DNA of 64,000 nt from Rhizobium sp. RM (GCF_013390595.1 NZ_JACAWV010000007.1:885519-949518), one strand, 5' to 3'; counted from the stretch's first letter, positions 1 through 9,048 are shown. The notes: generated by a model from the letters alone, not told the origin. Numbers and translations: made by a program.

Positions 1-808
1 ATACATGCTCTGTTATCGCGGGCGTAGCGGTTTCGTATTGACCCAGCACGGCGAACAGGCGCTGGCGCTGATCCGTGCGTTTTTATCGACCACCGAGCAG
101 TTCATGGCCGACATGGCCGCGATCAACGACGACTTTTCGGGCCGGATCAATCTGGCGATCATGGACTATAGTTTTTCGGATATCCGCAGCCCCGTGTTGC
201 CGGCCATTCGCGAATTCCGCACGCTTGCGCCACGGGTCGAAATCAATCTGACGGTGGAATCTCCCGGAACGATCGAACGCGGCATTCTCGACGGCAGTTT
301 TCACCTTGGTATCTTCCCGGCCTACCGGCATCTCGATGAACTGGTTTATTTTGATCTTTATGACGAGAAAGTTGCCCTTTACGCGGGGGTATCCCACCCG
401 TTATTGGAAGCTTTGGACAAAGACCCGGATCTGTCGGTCGAGAAGATCACACGGCACGAGTTGGTATTTCGCGGTTATCTCGAGGGAGAAAAGCTTCTAA
501 AGATCAAGCAGCAGTTTCGGCGCGGCCCGACGGTTTTCCAGACCGAGGCCGTAGCGGCACTGATCCAGGCAGGCGCTTATCTCGGTTTTCTGCCCAAACA
601 TGCTGCTAGCGAGGAGCTTGTCAGCATCAGGCCTGATATCTTCGAGTACTCGGCGCCGATCTGTGTGGCGGTCAGTCGCAGCCGGCGCGGTTCGGTGGTG
701 ACGAACGCCTTCCTCGAACGGCTGACGAACACTGCCACGGCACAGGCAAAGAAACGTTCTGTTGCACGCAAACGCACCGAACAATTCGATAACAGCGATT
801 TATCATGA
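1..808 (+). CDS. LysR-family transcriptional regulator, 5'-truncated by window edge
   Basis: DNA-binding regulator of the LysR family. The reading frame is open to the left edge: before the first ATG at 5 it already reads the end of a LysR helix-turn-helix (GRSGFVLTQHGEQAL), so the N-terminal 50-60 residues lie outside the window. The rest is a typical LysR effector-binding domain (a GRINLAIMD strand near residue 45 of the visible part). The stop TGA at 806-808 overlaps an ATG at 805 that is in frame with the following ABC ATPase. The regulator therefore appears to head the same transcript as the transporter rather than being divergent from it, which is less usual for LysR proteins. Its ligand is probably the transported amino acid or opine (inference). 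Confidence 0.9.
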   Translation, partial: YMLCYRGRSGFVLTQHGEQALALIRAFLSTTEQFMADMAAINDDFSGRINLAIMDYSFSDIRSPVLPAIREFRTLAPRVEINLTVESPGTIERGILDGSFHLGIFPAYRHLDELVYFDLYDEKVALYAGVSHPLLEALDKDPDLSVEKITRHELVFRGYLEGEKLLKIKQQFRRGPTVFQTEAVAALIQAGAYLGFLPKHAASEELVSIRPDIFEYSAPICVAVSRSRRGSVVTNAFLERLTNTATAQAKKRSVARKRTEQFDNSDLS

Positions 809-852
809 GGCAAAATTTTGTTTCTCATAGCAGACCGGCGGAGACGAAGGAG

Positions 853-1635
853 ATGACGACATTGAAGCAAGTCCCTCCCCTTGAGGTTCTCAACATTCGC
901 AAATCCTTTGGCGATCTTGAGGTTCTTCGGGGCATCTCGCTGGCTGCACACAAGGGCGATATCATTTCCATCCTCGGTTCATCGGGGTCTGGAAAAAGCA
1001 CGTTTCTCCGTTGCATCAATTTTCTGGAACATCCCACCGAAGGCCAGATCATGGTCAACGACCGTGAAATCGCCCTGCGACGCAACCGCGAGGGGCAGCT
1101 TGAGCCAAGCGACACCAAGGAACTGACGGATCTGCGGACCCGCCTCGCCATGGTCTTTCAGAGCTTCAATCTTTGGCGCCATTTGACGGTACTCGAAAAT
1201 GTCACCATCGCCCAGATCCATGTGAAGGGCGCTTCCAAGACCGAAGCCGAGACCAAAGCAAAACATTTTCTCGATCGCGTCGGCATGTCCGCGCGCCTGA
1301 ACTTCTATCCATCGCAGTTGTCAGGCGGGCAGAAACAACGTGTCGCCATCGCCCGTGCGCTGGCCATGGACCCGGAAATCCTGCTTTTTGACGAACCGAC
1401 ATCGGCACTTGACCCGGAGATGGTCGGAGACGTGCTGAAAGTGATGCGCGATCTGGCCGAGGAAGGCCGTACGATGCTGGTTGTTACACACGAGATGGCA
1501 TTTGCCCGTGATGTGAGCACCCGTGTCATGTTCATGAATCAAGGGGTGGCCGAAGCCGTCGCGCCACCCAACGAAATGTTCCGCAACCCTGCGGACGTAT
1601 CGGCCCGCTGGGCCGAGTTCATTGCCAGAATGTAA
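853..1635 (+). CDS. Polar amino acid ABC transporter ATP-binding protein (OccP/HisP family)
   Basis: Cytoplasmic ATPase of a polar amino acid importer. It has Walker A GSSGSGKST near residue 37, Q-loop VFQSFNLW, signature LSGGQKQR, and Walker B with LLFDEPTSALDPE. The extended loop with an acidic segment before the Q-loop (SDTKELTDLRTR) is typical of the octopine/nopaline and histidine branch (OccP, NocP, HisP). I start it at ATG 853, giving 260 aa as in the family. AAGGAG at 847-852 directly abuts this ATG, so the in-frame TTG at 862 (9 nt from the same Shine-Dalgarno) or the ATG at 805 overlapping the LysR stop could also be used. It is followed by a binding protein and two permeases in one operon. 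Confidence 0.93.
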   Translation: MTTLKQVPPLEVLNIRKSFGDLEVLRGISLAAHKGDIISILGSSGSGKSTFLRCINFLEHPTEGQIMVNDREIALRRNREGQLEPSDTKELTDLRTRLAMVFQSFNLWRHLTVLENVTIAQIHVKGASKTEAETKAKHFLDRVGMSARLNFYPSQLSGGQKQRVAIARALAMDPEILLFDEPTSALDPEMVGDVLKVMRDLAEEGRTMLVVTHEMAFARDVSTRVMFMNQGVAEAVAPPNEMFRNPADVSARWAEFIARM

Positions 1636-1658
1636 AAACAACACAGAGAGGAACGACT

Positions 1659-2429
1659 ATGCACAAGGTATTTAAAGTTCTGGCCGCTTCGGCCGTTGCC
1701 GCCCTGCTTGCAGGTGGCGCAAGCGCCGAAGATCTGACCATCCGCTGGGGAACCGAGGCGGGCTACAAGCCTTTCATGTACAAGACCGAGGCGGGTGAAC
1801 TGGCTGGCTTCGATTACGATATCGGTAACGCGATCTGCGAAGTCCTGAAAGCAAAGTGCACCTGGACCGAGCAGGACTGGGACGGTCTTATCCCCGCTTT
1901 GCAGTCCGGCAAATATGACGCGATCCTCGCGTCGATGTCGATCACCGAAGAGCGCAAGCGCGCCGTCGACTTCACCGGCAAATACTACAAGATCCCCTAC
2001 CGCTTCGTTGCTCCGGCAAAGGCCGGCCTGACGCCTGAAACGCTCGATGGTAAAACCGTTGGCGTACAGAGCGGCACGGTAACCCAGGTATTCCTGGAAA
2101 AGACCATGCCTGGTGTCACCGTCAAAACCTACCCGACACAGGTTGAAGTCTGGCTTGATCTGGCCGCCGGCCGTATCGATGCCGGCATGGCGAACATGGT
2201 GGTGGTACAGGATAGCTTCCTTGCAACGCCGCAGGGCAAGGACTTTGCCTTCTTTGGTCCGGAATACACCGAAGACAAGTATTTCGGCGAAGGCACGGGG
2301 ATTGCGCTTCGCAAGAAGGACAGCAAGCTGCGCGACACCATCACCGGCGCGATCAAGACGATCCGCGAGAATGGCACCTACGCGAAGATTAACGCCAAGT
2401 ATTTCCCGTTCGACGTCTACGGTAAATAA
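1659..2429 (+). CDS. Polar amino acid ABC transporter periplasmic binding protein
   Basis: Periplasmic solute-binding protein (256 aa, SBP family 3, ArgT/HisJ/OccT group). A cleavable signal peptide ends near GGASAE (residues 1-24). The mature part opens with IRWGTEAGYKPFMYKTEAGELAGFDYDIGNAICE, and the segment ILASMSITEERKRAVDFT is the family hallmark. The substrate is likely a basic amino acid or opine-type conjugate, judged only from similarity of the whole operon to OccQMPT/NocQMPT; the exact ligand cannot be read from sequence. AGAGAGGA lies just upstream as ribosome binding site. A strong hairpin follows the stop codon. Confidence 0.92.
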   Translation: MHKVFKVLAASAVAALLAGGASAEDLTIRWGTEAGYKPFMYKTEAGELAGFDYDIGNAICEVLKAKCTWTEQDWDGLIPALQSGKYDAILASMSITEERKRAVDFTGKYYKIPYRFVAPAKAGLTPETLDGKTVGVQSGTVTQVFLEKTMPGVTVKTYPTQVEVWLDLAAGRIDAGMANMVVVQDSFLATPQGKDFAFFGPEYTEDKYFGEGTGIALRKKDSKLRDTITGAIKTIRENGTYAKINAKYFPFDVYGK

Positions 2430-2437
2430 TCCGCAGT

Positions 2438-2463
2438 GGCGCCGCCTGTGAAAAGGCGGCGCC
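2438..2463 (+). terminator. Intercistronic hairpin after the binding-protein gene
   Basis: Perfect 10-bp stem GGCGCCGCCT (2438-2447) / AGGCGGCGCC (2454-2463) with a 6-nt loop, 8 bp after the binding-protein stop. It is followed by only TT, so partial termination or 3'-end stabilisation of the upstream message (more binding protein than permease) is more likely than full termination. Confidence 0.7.
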
Positions 2464-2486
2464 TTCAGCCAAGGGGATGAAGTCGC

Positions 2487-3164
2487 GTGGATACCCTGTT
2501 CGCATATGGTCCGATGGTGCTTTCAGGTATCGGCCTGACAATCACGTTGTCGCTTGCTTCGCTGGTTCTGGCGGTTTTCTTCGGCCTGCTCGGCGCTTGG
2601 GCCAAGTTGTCGCGACATCGCCTGCCGAACATTCTCGGCAATGGTTACACGACACTTGTCCGCGGTATTCCCGACCTCGTTTTAATGCTGATCGTTTATT
2701 TCGGTGGTCAGACCCTCGTCAATTCAATCGGCGAAATGACCGGCTTGTGGGATTACATCGAGATCAGCCCTTTCGTTGCTGGCACAGCGACCATCGGCTT
2801 CATTTTCGGCGCCTACATGACGGAAACGTTTCGAGGCAGCTACGCCGCACTGGACAAGGGCGAAATTGAAGCAGCACTTGCCTGCGGTATGCGACCGCTG
2901 ACGTGGCTGCGCCTGATTGTCTGGCCGCAATTCGTGCCCTTGGCTCTGCCGAGTTTCACCAACAACTGGCTGGTGCTTCTCAAGACAACGGCGCTGGTGT
3001 CGATCATCGGCCTACAGGATGTGATGTATAACGCCAATCAGGCCGGGCGCTCGTCCCACCAGCCATTCCTGTTCCTTCTCCTGGCCTTTGCCGTCTATCT
3101 CGGTCTGACATTCCTTTCCGATCTTGCCCTGCGGCAGCTTCGAAACCGCTACAAGCTTCAATAG
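2487..3164 (+). CDS. Polar amino acid ABC transporter permease (OccQ/HisQ type)
   Basis: Inner-membrane permease of the same transporter, 225 aa, with about five membrane segments (first at residues 8-30, GIGLTITLSLASLVLAVFF). The EAA loop that contacts the ATPase reads EAALACGMRPLTWLRLIVWPQ near residue 130. The preceding FRGSYAALDKGEIEAA is the standard HisQ/HisM signature. The start is ATG 2487; another frame opens at 2477 but is a shadow. It sits 8 bp upstream of the second permease. Confidence 0.92.
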   Translation: MDTLFAYGPMVLSGIGLTITLSLASLVLAVFFGLLGAWAKLSRHRLPNILGNGYTTLVRGIPDLVLMLIVYFGGQTLVNSIGEMTGLWDYIEISPFVAGTATIGFIFGAYMTETFRGSYAALDKGEIEAALACGMRPLTWLRLIVWPQFVPLALPSFTNNWLVLLKTTALVSIIGLQDVMYNANQAGRSSHQPFLFLLLAFAVYLGLTFLSDLALRQLRNRYKLQ

Positions 3165-3171
3165 GTGCTGC

Positions 3172-3849
3172 ATGGACTTCGCGCTGATCTTCGAGAACTG
3201 GCCGCTTTTCGCCCATGGTTTGTGGGTCACCGTGTCGATGGTTGGGATTGCGCTCGCCCTTGGCGCAATTCTGGCGATCCCGCTCGCTCTCGTGCAAGCC
3301 TATAACGTTCCCTTCCTCGGGAAAGCCGCGGCAACCTATTCATACGTGTTTCGTGGAACGCCGCTTCTGGTGCAGCTCTACATTCTCTATTACGGCCTTG
3401 CCCAGTTTCAGGGCGTTCGTGAGTCAGCACTTTGGCTGTTGCTCGGCAACGCCTATACCTGCGCCATCGTCGGCTTCACGCTCAACAGTGCAGCCTATGT
3501 TGCAGAGATCTACCGAGGCGCACTCGTCAGTCTGGACAAAGGCGAACTGGAAGCGGCCGCTGCCTACGGTATGACGCGCGCTCAGGTGATCCGGCTGATC
3601 GCTCTCCCACAGGCATTTCGCCTGTCATTGCCAGCCTATTCCAATGAGGTGATTTTCCTCTTGCACGCAAGCGTGGTTGCTTCGACGATCACCATCGTCG
3701 ACATTCTTGGGGCCGGACGCAAACTGAATTCGACCTATTACGTGGTCTACGAAGGCTTTCTCACGGCTGCTGCGCTTTACATGGTCGTCGTGCTGTTTAT
3801 CACCATGGTTTTCAGGAAGAGCGAACGCAAATTTCTGGCGTTTCGTTGA
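3172..3849 (+). CDS. Polar amino acid ABC transporter permease (OccM/HisM type)
   Basis: Second membrane subunit, 225 aa when started at ATG 3172 (MDFALIFENWP), directly after the first permease (stop 3164). The longer frame from 3124 would overlap that gene by 40 bp and adds no homologous sequence. It contains FRGTPLLVQLYILYYGL, the HisM-type membrane segment, and the EAA loop EAAAAYGMTRAQVIRLIALPQAFR. It completes a four-gene importer (ATPase, binding protein, two permeases). Confidence 0.92.
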   Translation: MDFALIFENWPLFAHGLWVTVSMVGIALALGAILAIPLALVQAYNVPFLGKAAATYSYVFRGTPLLVQLYILYYGLAQFQGVRESALWLLLGNAYTCAIVGFTLNSAAYVAEIYRGALVSLDKGELEAAAAYGMTRAQVIRLIALPQAFRLSLPAYSNEVIFLLHASVVASTITIVDILGAGRKLNSTYYVVYEGFLTAAALYMVVVLFITMVFRKSERKFLAFR

Positions 3850-3999
3850 TACGCTTGTGCCCTCGGGCTCGTACGGCATCACATGGCCTGCGGTTTCATT
3901 TGCTTTGTAAAGCCCGGCGAAAGGTGACAGCTGTGATTGGCCACTGGGTCGCGTAAGGCGGCTCAAGAATTGGTTTGGTCCCAAGAACCGAAGCACATC

Positions 4000-5034
4000 T
4001 TAGAGGCTTGGCGTGGCAGGCGCTGGTCCGCAGGTTTGCCGAACGACCAGATCGGCAGGAAGAATCTGGCTGTTTGCCGGCAGCGAAGGTTCTTTTAGTC
4101 TTGCAATCATACGGCTTGCCGCCGCCCTGCCGATAAGCTCGGGGTGGGTTGCAACCGATGTCAGTTTCGGACGCCGGGCCTCACCATTCAGCACGTCATC
4201 GAAGCCGATCAGCGAATGGTCACGGCCGAGCGCGACCCCAAGATCGTAAAATCCGGCGGACAGGCCAAACGCGGTGATGTCATTGAAACAAAGCGTTGCG
4301 GTGGATGCCGGATAACACTTCATCAGCTCACCGGCGCATCCGGGAATCTCCGCAATCGACCCGGGGATACGGAAAATTGCCTCATCATCGAGCCCGTACG
4401 AAGACATCGTGCTTTTGTAGGATGCGACACGTTCACGATACGCCGAATGCTCGGGCCCCTGAACCGCCAGATTGATCGCGCGGTGTCCGAGTTTCACAAG
4501 ATGATCGACGGCGAGCCGTACACCTTGCTGATAATCCACTCCGACATAATCGAGATTTCGAGTGACGTGTCGCAACGTCTGGACGGCCGGCATTGATCCG
4601 AAACTACGACCTTCGTCCCAATCATTTGGCGTTTCGGCCGCCGGGCAGATGATCACACCGTCCACGCCATGTTCACGCATCCGCCGCATCAAGTCTGTCT
4701 GCCGGCCGCAATCATCCTGGCTGTTTGCCATCAGCACGGCGAGATGATGCTGGTCGAGGACCGCTTCAACGCCCGCCAGAAATTCTGCGAAGAACGGGTT
4801 CGAAAGATTTGGCACAATGAGGCCGATAAGCCTGCTCTGTACGGAGCGTAGGCGCGCTGCTGTCAGATTGCGGACATAACCCAGTTTTTCGATGGCCGCT
4901 TCGACGCTCTCACGCGTGGACTTTGAGACAAGCGGGCTCTGCCGAATAACCAGCGAGGCCGTTGCGCGCGAGACCCCGGCCTCCCTCGCCACATCAATCA
5001 AGGTCACCTGACGGTTCGAGCCATGGTCTTTCAT
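4000..5034 (-). CDS. LacI-family transcriptional regulator
   Basis: DNA-binding repressor or activator of the LacI/GalR family, 344 aa from ATG 5034. The N-terminal helix-turn-helix TLIDVAREAGVSRATASLVIR (about residues 10-30) is followed by the hinge KLGYVRNLTAARLRS and a periplasmic-binding-protein-like effector domain starting at IGLIVPNLSNPFFAEFLAGVE. The open frame extends to 5166, but the extra residues are unlike the family. It is divergent from the dehydrogenase operon at 5318 with a perfect LacI-type palindrome between them, so it most likely controls that operon in response to a sugar or polyol (inference). Confidence 0.93.
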   Translation of the reverse strand: MKDHGSNRQVTLIDVAREAGVSRATASLVIRQSPLVSKSTRESVEAAIEKLGYVRNLTAARLRSVQSRLIGLIVPNLSNPFFAEFLAGVEAVLDQHHLAVLMANSQDDCGRQTDLMRRMREHGVDGVIICPAAETPNDWDEGRSFGSMPAVQTLRHVTRNLDYVGVDYQQGVRLAVDHLVKLGHRAINLAVQGPEHSAYRERVASYKSTMSSYGLDDEAIFRIPGSIAEIPGCAGELMKCYPASTATLCFNDITAFGLSAGFYDLGVALGRDHSLIGFDDVLNGEARRPKLTSVATHPELIGRAAASRMIARLKEPSLPANSQILPADLVVRQTCGPAPATPSL

Positions 5035-5181
5035 GCGATCCAGCGTGTCTTGGACAACTTTAAGGTCAGTGCAGAACCGATCCTTACACGACCACAAGCC
5101 GAACCGTCCAGACAGGTTTGGAGCAGTTCGGGATAGCCGCCCGGATTCAAAAATGCTGCACTGCAAAATTTCTGAATTGAC

Positions 5182-5195
5182 TTAGATCGATCTAA
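5182..5195. promoter_or_regulatory. Candidate LacI-family operator
   Basis: Perfect 14-bp palindrome TTAGATCGATCTAA with a central CG, the symmetry class expected for LacI/GalR operators. It lies in the 283-bp divergent gap between the LacI gene (start 5034) and the dehydrogenase small subunit (start 5318). A TTGACT hexamer at 5177-5182 touches its left end, but I could not pair it with a convincing -10. No other gene-like structure is seen in this gap. Confidence 0.6.
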
Positions 5196-5317
5196 ATAGC
5201 AAAAACAGTGCGTCATTTCGACCCTGGCGATCGTTGTCAACGCACCACGAGCCGAAATCAAAGTCCTGTTTTTAATTTCACTGCCCATGACGTGGCGGAT
5301 CGAACCCGCACGTCCCT

Positions 5318-5893
5318 ATGGAACTTGATATGGAAATTTTGTCCGACCCAACACCATCAACGCAGGGAATTGGTGACCCGCCTGTCATCACACGGCGCGC
5401 GCTGATGACCGCGACTGCCGCGCTTGTTCTGGCCATGACCACTGATCGGCAGAGCTTTGCTGACGATGCCAAAGCCAGCGTTTTTGCAAACTTCTATGCG
5501 GTCTCCAAAACGATTACCGGCAAGCCCGACCTGTCTTCCATCACGTCTGCGCGCATCTACGATGCTCTGCTGATTGATCATCCCGATCTGCCTTCCGCCA
5601 TCGCGGCACTGGGCATCTTGTCCGACCGCCATGTGACGGCGCTGCAGTTGAAGGAGGCGGCGACCGGGACCGGTCAAGGCGATCTCCTCAGCACGATCCT
5701 GACCGCCTGGTACACAGGCACGATCGAAACATCGAAAGGGCCGGTCGTCGTCGCTTACAGAGAGGCGCTGATGTACCGCCCCGTCGCGGATGGTCTGATC
5801 GTTCCAACCTACTGCAACAAGGGCCCGATGTGGTGGACAGGTCTGCCGCCACAGATCGCCCGCATGCCTATCAACAATCCGAAAGTTCTCTGA
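5318..5893 (+). CDS. Periplasmic FAD dehydrogenase small (gamma) subunit, Tat-exported
   Basis: Small subunit of a three-part membrane-associated dehydrogenase (sorbitol / gluconate-2 / fructose / glucose dehydrogenase family). About 191 aa; an in-frame ATG at 5330 is an alternative start. The N-terminus carries a twin-arginine region TRRALMTATAALVLA (near residues 26-40), consistent with the known role of this subunit in carrying the folded FAD subunit through the Tat pathway. The conserved AWYTGTIE and EALMYRPVADGLIVPTYC near the C-terminus are also found in the paralogue at 45800. The gene is 1 bp upstream of the large subunit and clearly co-transcribed with it. Confidence 0.88.
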   Translation: MELDMEILSDPTPSTQGIGDPPVITRRALMTATAALVLAMTTDRQSFADDAKASVFANFYAVSKTITGKPDLSSITSARIYDALLIDHPDLPSAIAALGILSDRHVTALQLKEAATGTGQGDLLSTILTAWYTGTIETSKGPVVVAYREALMYRPVADGLIVPTYCNKGPMWWTGLPPQIARMPINNPKVL

Positions 5894-5894
5894 C

Positions 5895-7541
5895 ATGAAA
5901 TCACCAGTGTTTTCCAATGGCGATGCCACGGCTGACGTGGTCATTGTCGGTTCCGGCGTTGTCGGCGCAATGATGGCCGATCAATTGGCTGGTGAGGGCA
6001 AATCGGTTCTGGTTCTCGACGCGGGATTGCGTATCCAGCGGGCTCAAGCGGTGGAGAACTGGCGCAACATGCCGTTCAAGAACCGCACCGGCTCTGATTT
6101 CCAGGGTCTCTATCCCCAGTCCAAGTGGGCGCCAGCCCCGCTCTACTGGCCGGAAAACAATTTCGTGGAATTGTCCGGCCCCGATGGCAAGGGGTTCAAA
6201 CAGGGTTACCTGAAAACCGTCGGCGGCACGACCTGGCACTGGGCGGCATCGTCGTGGCGGCATCTGCCTGTCGATCTGAAAATGTATTCAGCCTACGGCG
6301 TGGGACGCGACTGGCCGATTTCCTACGACGAACTCGAGCCCTATTACTGTCGGGCGGAAGACACGATGGGGGTCGCGGGACCAAACGATCCAGCATTGCA
6401 ATCTCCCGCCGAGCGCAGCCGTCCCTATCCGATGGACATGGTGCCCTGGAGTTATGGCGATAAGCGGTTTGCCGAAGTAGTCAATCCGCACGGCTTCCGC
6501 TCGGTTCCTATCCCACAGGGACGCAGCACAAGACCCTGGAACGGTCGGCCAACCTGCTGCGGAAACAACAATTGCCAGCCCATCTGTCCCATCGGCGCGA
6601 TGTATAACGGCATCCACTCGGTTGTTTCGGCTGAAGCCAAGGGTGCTGTCGTGCTGGCCGAATCCGTCGTCTACAAAATCGATACGGACGAGAACAATCG
6701 TATCACCGCGATCCACTGGTACGATAACAAGCATGTCTCCCACAAGGCCACCGGGCAAGCCTTCGTCATTGCCTGCAACTCGCTGGAGTCCCCACGTCTT
6801 CTCCTGGCGGCAGCCAACGACCGCAATCCCGCAGGCATCGCCAACTCTTCCGATCAGGTCGGTCGCAACATGATGGATCACTCGGGCTTCCACTGTTTCT
6901 TCCAGGCTGATGAACCCTTGTGGATCGGCCGTGGACCTGCGCAGAGTAGCTGTCTCGTCGGCCCGCGTGATGGTGAATTCCGGTCGGAATACTCCGCGAA
7001 CAAGATGATCCTGAACAACATCACCCAGGTCACATCTGCGGCAACCGCCGCCCTGAAACAGGGATTGGTCGGCGATGAGCTCGACGCCGAGATCAGAAAG
7101 CGCTCAATCCACGGCGTCGATCTTTCGATCAGCCTCGAGCCTCTTCCAGAAGCGCATAATCGCGTCACTCTGAGCAAGACGCGCATGGACCCTCACGGCA
7201 TACCCTGCCCCGATGTCTACTACGATGTCGGCGGTTATGTGCGTAAAGGCTATGACGCCGCCGTCACGCAACTCGAACAGATCGCCAGGCTCTTCAACGC
7301 CACCGACCTGCACATCACCACGTCGCTCAACGCCAACAACCACATCATGGGCGGCTGTATCATGGGGGCAAACCCCAAGGATTCGGTTGTGGATGGCAAC
7401 TGTCTTTCACACGATCACGGTAACCTGTGGATCGCTGGCGGTTCCGCGATGCCGTCCGCCAGCGTGGTGAACAGCACACTGACCATGGCCGCGCTTGGCT
7501 TGAAGGCAGCCGACGACATTTCCCGCCGGATGGGGGCATGA
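5895..7541 (+). CDS. GMC-family FAD dehydrogenase large subunit with 3Fe-4S cluster motif
   Basis: Catalytic subunit (548 aa) that oxidises a sugar, polyol or sugar acid and passes electrons to the cytochrome c subunit. The FAD-binding motif is VVIVGSGVVGAMMADQ (residues 15-30, GxGxxG). A cysteine motif CCGNNNCQPIC (C221, C222, C227, C231) corresponds to the 3Fe-4S site of FAD-dependent glucose and fructose dehydrogenases. The C-terminal GMC region has NNHIMGG with the likely catalytic His and GGSAMPSASVVNST. It has no signal peptide of its own, as expected if it is exported with the small subunit. The substrate cannot be deduced from sequence. Its stop overlaps the start of the cytochrome gene. 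Confidence 0.92.
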   Translation: MKSPVFSNGDATADVVIVGSGVVGAMMADQLAGEGKSVLVLDAGLRIQRAQAVENWRNMPFKNRTGSDFQGLYPQSKWAPAPLYWPENNFVELSGPDGKGFKQGYLKTVGGTTWHWAASSWRHLPVDLKMYSAYGVGRDWPISYDELEPYYCRAEDTMGVAGPNDPALQSPAERSRPYPMDMVPWSYGDKRFAEVVNPHGFRSVPIPQGRSTRPWNGRPTCCGNNNCQPICPIGAMYNGIHSVVSAEAKGAVVLAESVVYKIDTDENNRITAIHWYDNKHVSHKATGQAFVIACNSLESPRLLLAAANDRNPAGIANSSDQVGRNMMDHSGFHCFFQADEPLWIGRGPAQSSCLVGPRDGEFRSEYSANKMILNNITQVTSAATAALKQGLVGDELDAEIRKRSIHGVDLSISLEPLPEAHNRVTLSKTRMDPHGIPCPDVYYDVGGYVRKGYDAAVTQLEQIARLFNATDLHITTSLNANNHIMGGCIMGANPKDSVVDGNCLSHDHGNLWIAGGSAMPSASVVNSTLTMAALGLKAADDISRRMGA

Positions 7542-8983
7542 CCATGCGTGACGTCACCAAACGCACAATGCTCGTTTCCTCACTGCTCGGTATTGGGCTG
7601 GCGTTTTCTGCTCCCGCACAGGCGCAGGAACCGTCGGCCGACATGAAAGCTCTTATCGAGCAGGGCAAGATGGTTGCTATAGGCGCCGACTGCATGGCTT
7701 GCCACACGGTGCCAGGCAAAGGCGCACCCTTTGCCGGGGGGTACGGCATCGTTTCGCCACTTGGAACGATCTTCTCCACCAACATTACGCCTTCGAAGAC
7801 GGCGGGTATCGGAACCTATACGGAAAAAGACTTCGAACAGGCTGTCCGCAAGGGCATCCGTAAAGATGGTCAGCATCTCTATCCGGCCATGCCTTACGAT
7901 GCCTATGCGGAAATGACCGACAAGGACATCCACGCCCTCTACACCTACTTCATGCAGGGTGTGGCGCCCGTCGACGGCAAGCCGAAAGATTACACTGCGC
8001 TGCCATTTCCCTTTAACCTGCGTTTTTCGATGGCATTCTGGAACCTGCTTTATGCCACGAAGACGCCATTCAGCGCCGATCCAGCCAGATCAGACGAGCT
8101 CAATCGTGGCGCCTATCTCGCCGGCGCGCTTGGCCATTGCAGTTCCTGCCACACTCCACGCGGACCGTTGATGGGCGAGAATGGTGGCGCGTTCCTGGCA
8201 GGTGGTTTCGTCGGGCCGTGGTATGCGCCTAACATAACCTCAGACCCGGTCAGCGGGATCGGTGGCTGGAGCAACGACGAACTCGTCGCATATTTCCGCA
8301 CCGGCCACGCAGAAGGCAAGAACCAGGCAGCCGGTGGCATGGCGGAAGCGGTTCAAAACAGCTTGCAACACCTTCCCGACAGCGATCTCAAAGCTTTGGC
8401 TGCCTATCTCAAGACGGTTCCCCCCATCCGTGATCCGCGCGAAACACAGCCTGCTCATGCGTTTTCAGGGACGGGCAGCGACGAGGACAAGATCCGCGGT
8501 CTCTATGCCCAAAACGAACACGACAGCCTGCGCAACGGCGAGCAGATGTACAGTGGATATTGCGCAAGCTGCCATCAGCCGAATGGAGCAGGCAGCGAAA
8601 ACCAGGCTTATCCCTCGTTGTTTCACAACACTGCAACCGGATCGATCGAGCCCGCCAATCTTGTTGCCACAATTCTTTATGGGGTCGAACGGACAACGGG
8701 CCATCATGAGGTGTTGATGCCAGGGTTTGGCAAGCAGTCCTACGTCGACCCGTTGAGCGATCAGGACATTGCCGACGTCTCGAACTATGTTCTGACCAAA
8801 TTCGGCAACCCGGATGCACATGTCTCGCCAGCGGATGTTGCAACCGCACGTGCCGGTGGCCCCGTCCCGCTTCTGGCAAAAGCGCAGCCGTTCATGTTGC
8901 CTGCAGCGCTCCTCGGTCTTGTCGCGGCAATGATTATTGCCGGCTACGTCGTCACCAGGTCAAGGGCACGGCAGACGCATTAA
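7538..8983 (+). CDS. Tri-heme cytochrome c subunit of the dehydrogenase
   Basis: Membrane-anchored cytochrome c (481 aa from ATG 7538, which overlaps the large-subunit stop; ATG 7544 is also possible). A signal peptide ends at APAQAQ (residues 25-30). Three CxxCH heme sites: CMACH (C52), CSSCH (C201) and CASCH (C342). A C-terminal membrane anchor, ALLGLVAAMIIAGYVV, is followed by a basic tail. It takes electrons from the 3Fe-4S/FAD subunit and donates to the ubiquinone pool or terminal oxidase, as in gluconate-2 and sorbitol dehydrogenases. It closes the operon; a strong hairpin follows. Confidence 0.93.
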   Translation: MTMRDVTKRTMLVSSLLGIGLAFSAPAQAQEPSADMKALIEQGKMVAIGADCMACHTVPGKGAPFAGGYGIVSPLGTIFSTNITPSKTAGIGTYTEKDFEQAVRKGIRKDGQHLYPAMPYDAYAEMTDKDIHALYTYFMQGVAPVDGKPKDYTALPFPFNLRFSMAFWNLLYATKTPFSADPARSDELNRGAYLAGALGHCSSCHTPRGPLMGENGGAFLAGGFVGPWYAPNITSDPVSGIGGWSNDELVAYFRTGHAEGKNQAAGGMAEAVQNSLQHLPDSDLKALAAYLKTVPPIRDPRETQPAHAFSGTGSDEDKIRGLYAQNEHDSLRNGEQMYSGYCASCHQPNGAGSENQAYPSLFHNTATGSIEPANLVATILYGVERTTGHHEVLMPGFGKQSYVDPLSDQDIADVSNYVLTKFGNPDAHVSPADVATARAGGPVPLLAKAQPFMLPAALLGLVAAMIIAGYVVTRSRARQTH

Positions 8984-8989
8984 TTCTGA

Positions 8990-9016
8990 CGTGACCCGGC
9001 TTTTTTTCGGGTCACG
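8990..9016. terminator. Hairpin between convergent genes
   Basis: Perfect 9-bp stem CGTGACCCG (8990-8998) / CGGGTCACG (9008-9016) with a T-rich loop containing seven T. It lies just after the cytochrome c stop (8983) and before the end of the leftward M16 peptidase gene (9049), so it can serve both transcripts. Confidence 0.7.
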
Positions 9017-9048
9017 CAACCGCTTGCGGCAATTTAACGCCGCCGGAT

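Noticed and set aside
9001..9007. Seven T as the tail of a terminator
   Set aside because: The T-run is in the loop of the 8990-9016 hairpin, not after its stem. I kept the hairpin as a terminator only because of its position between convergent genes.
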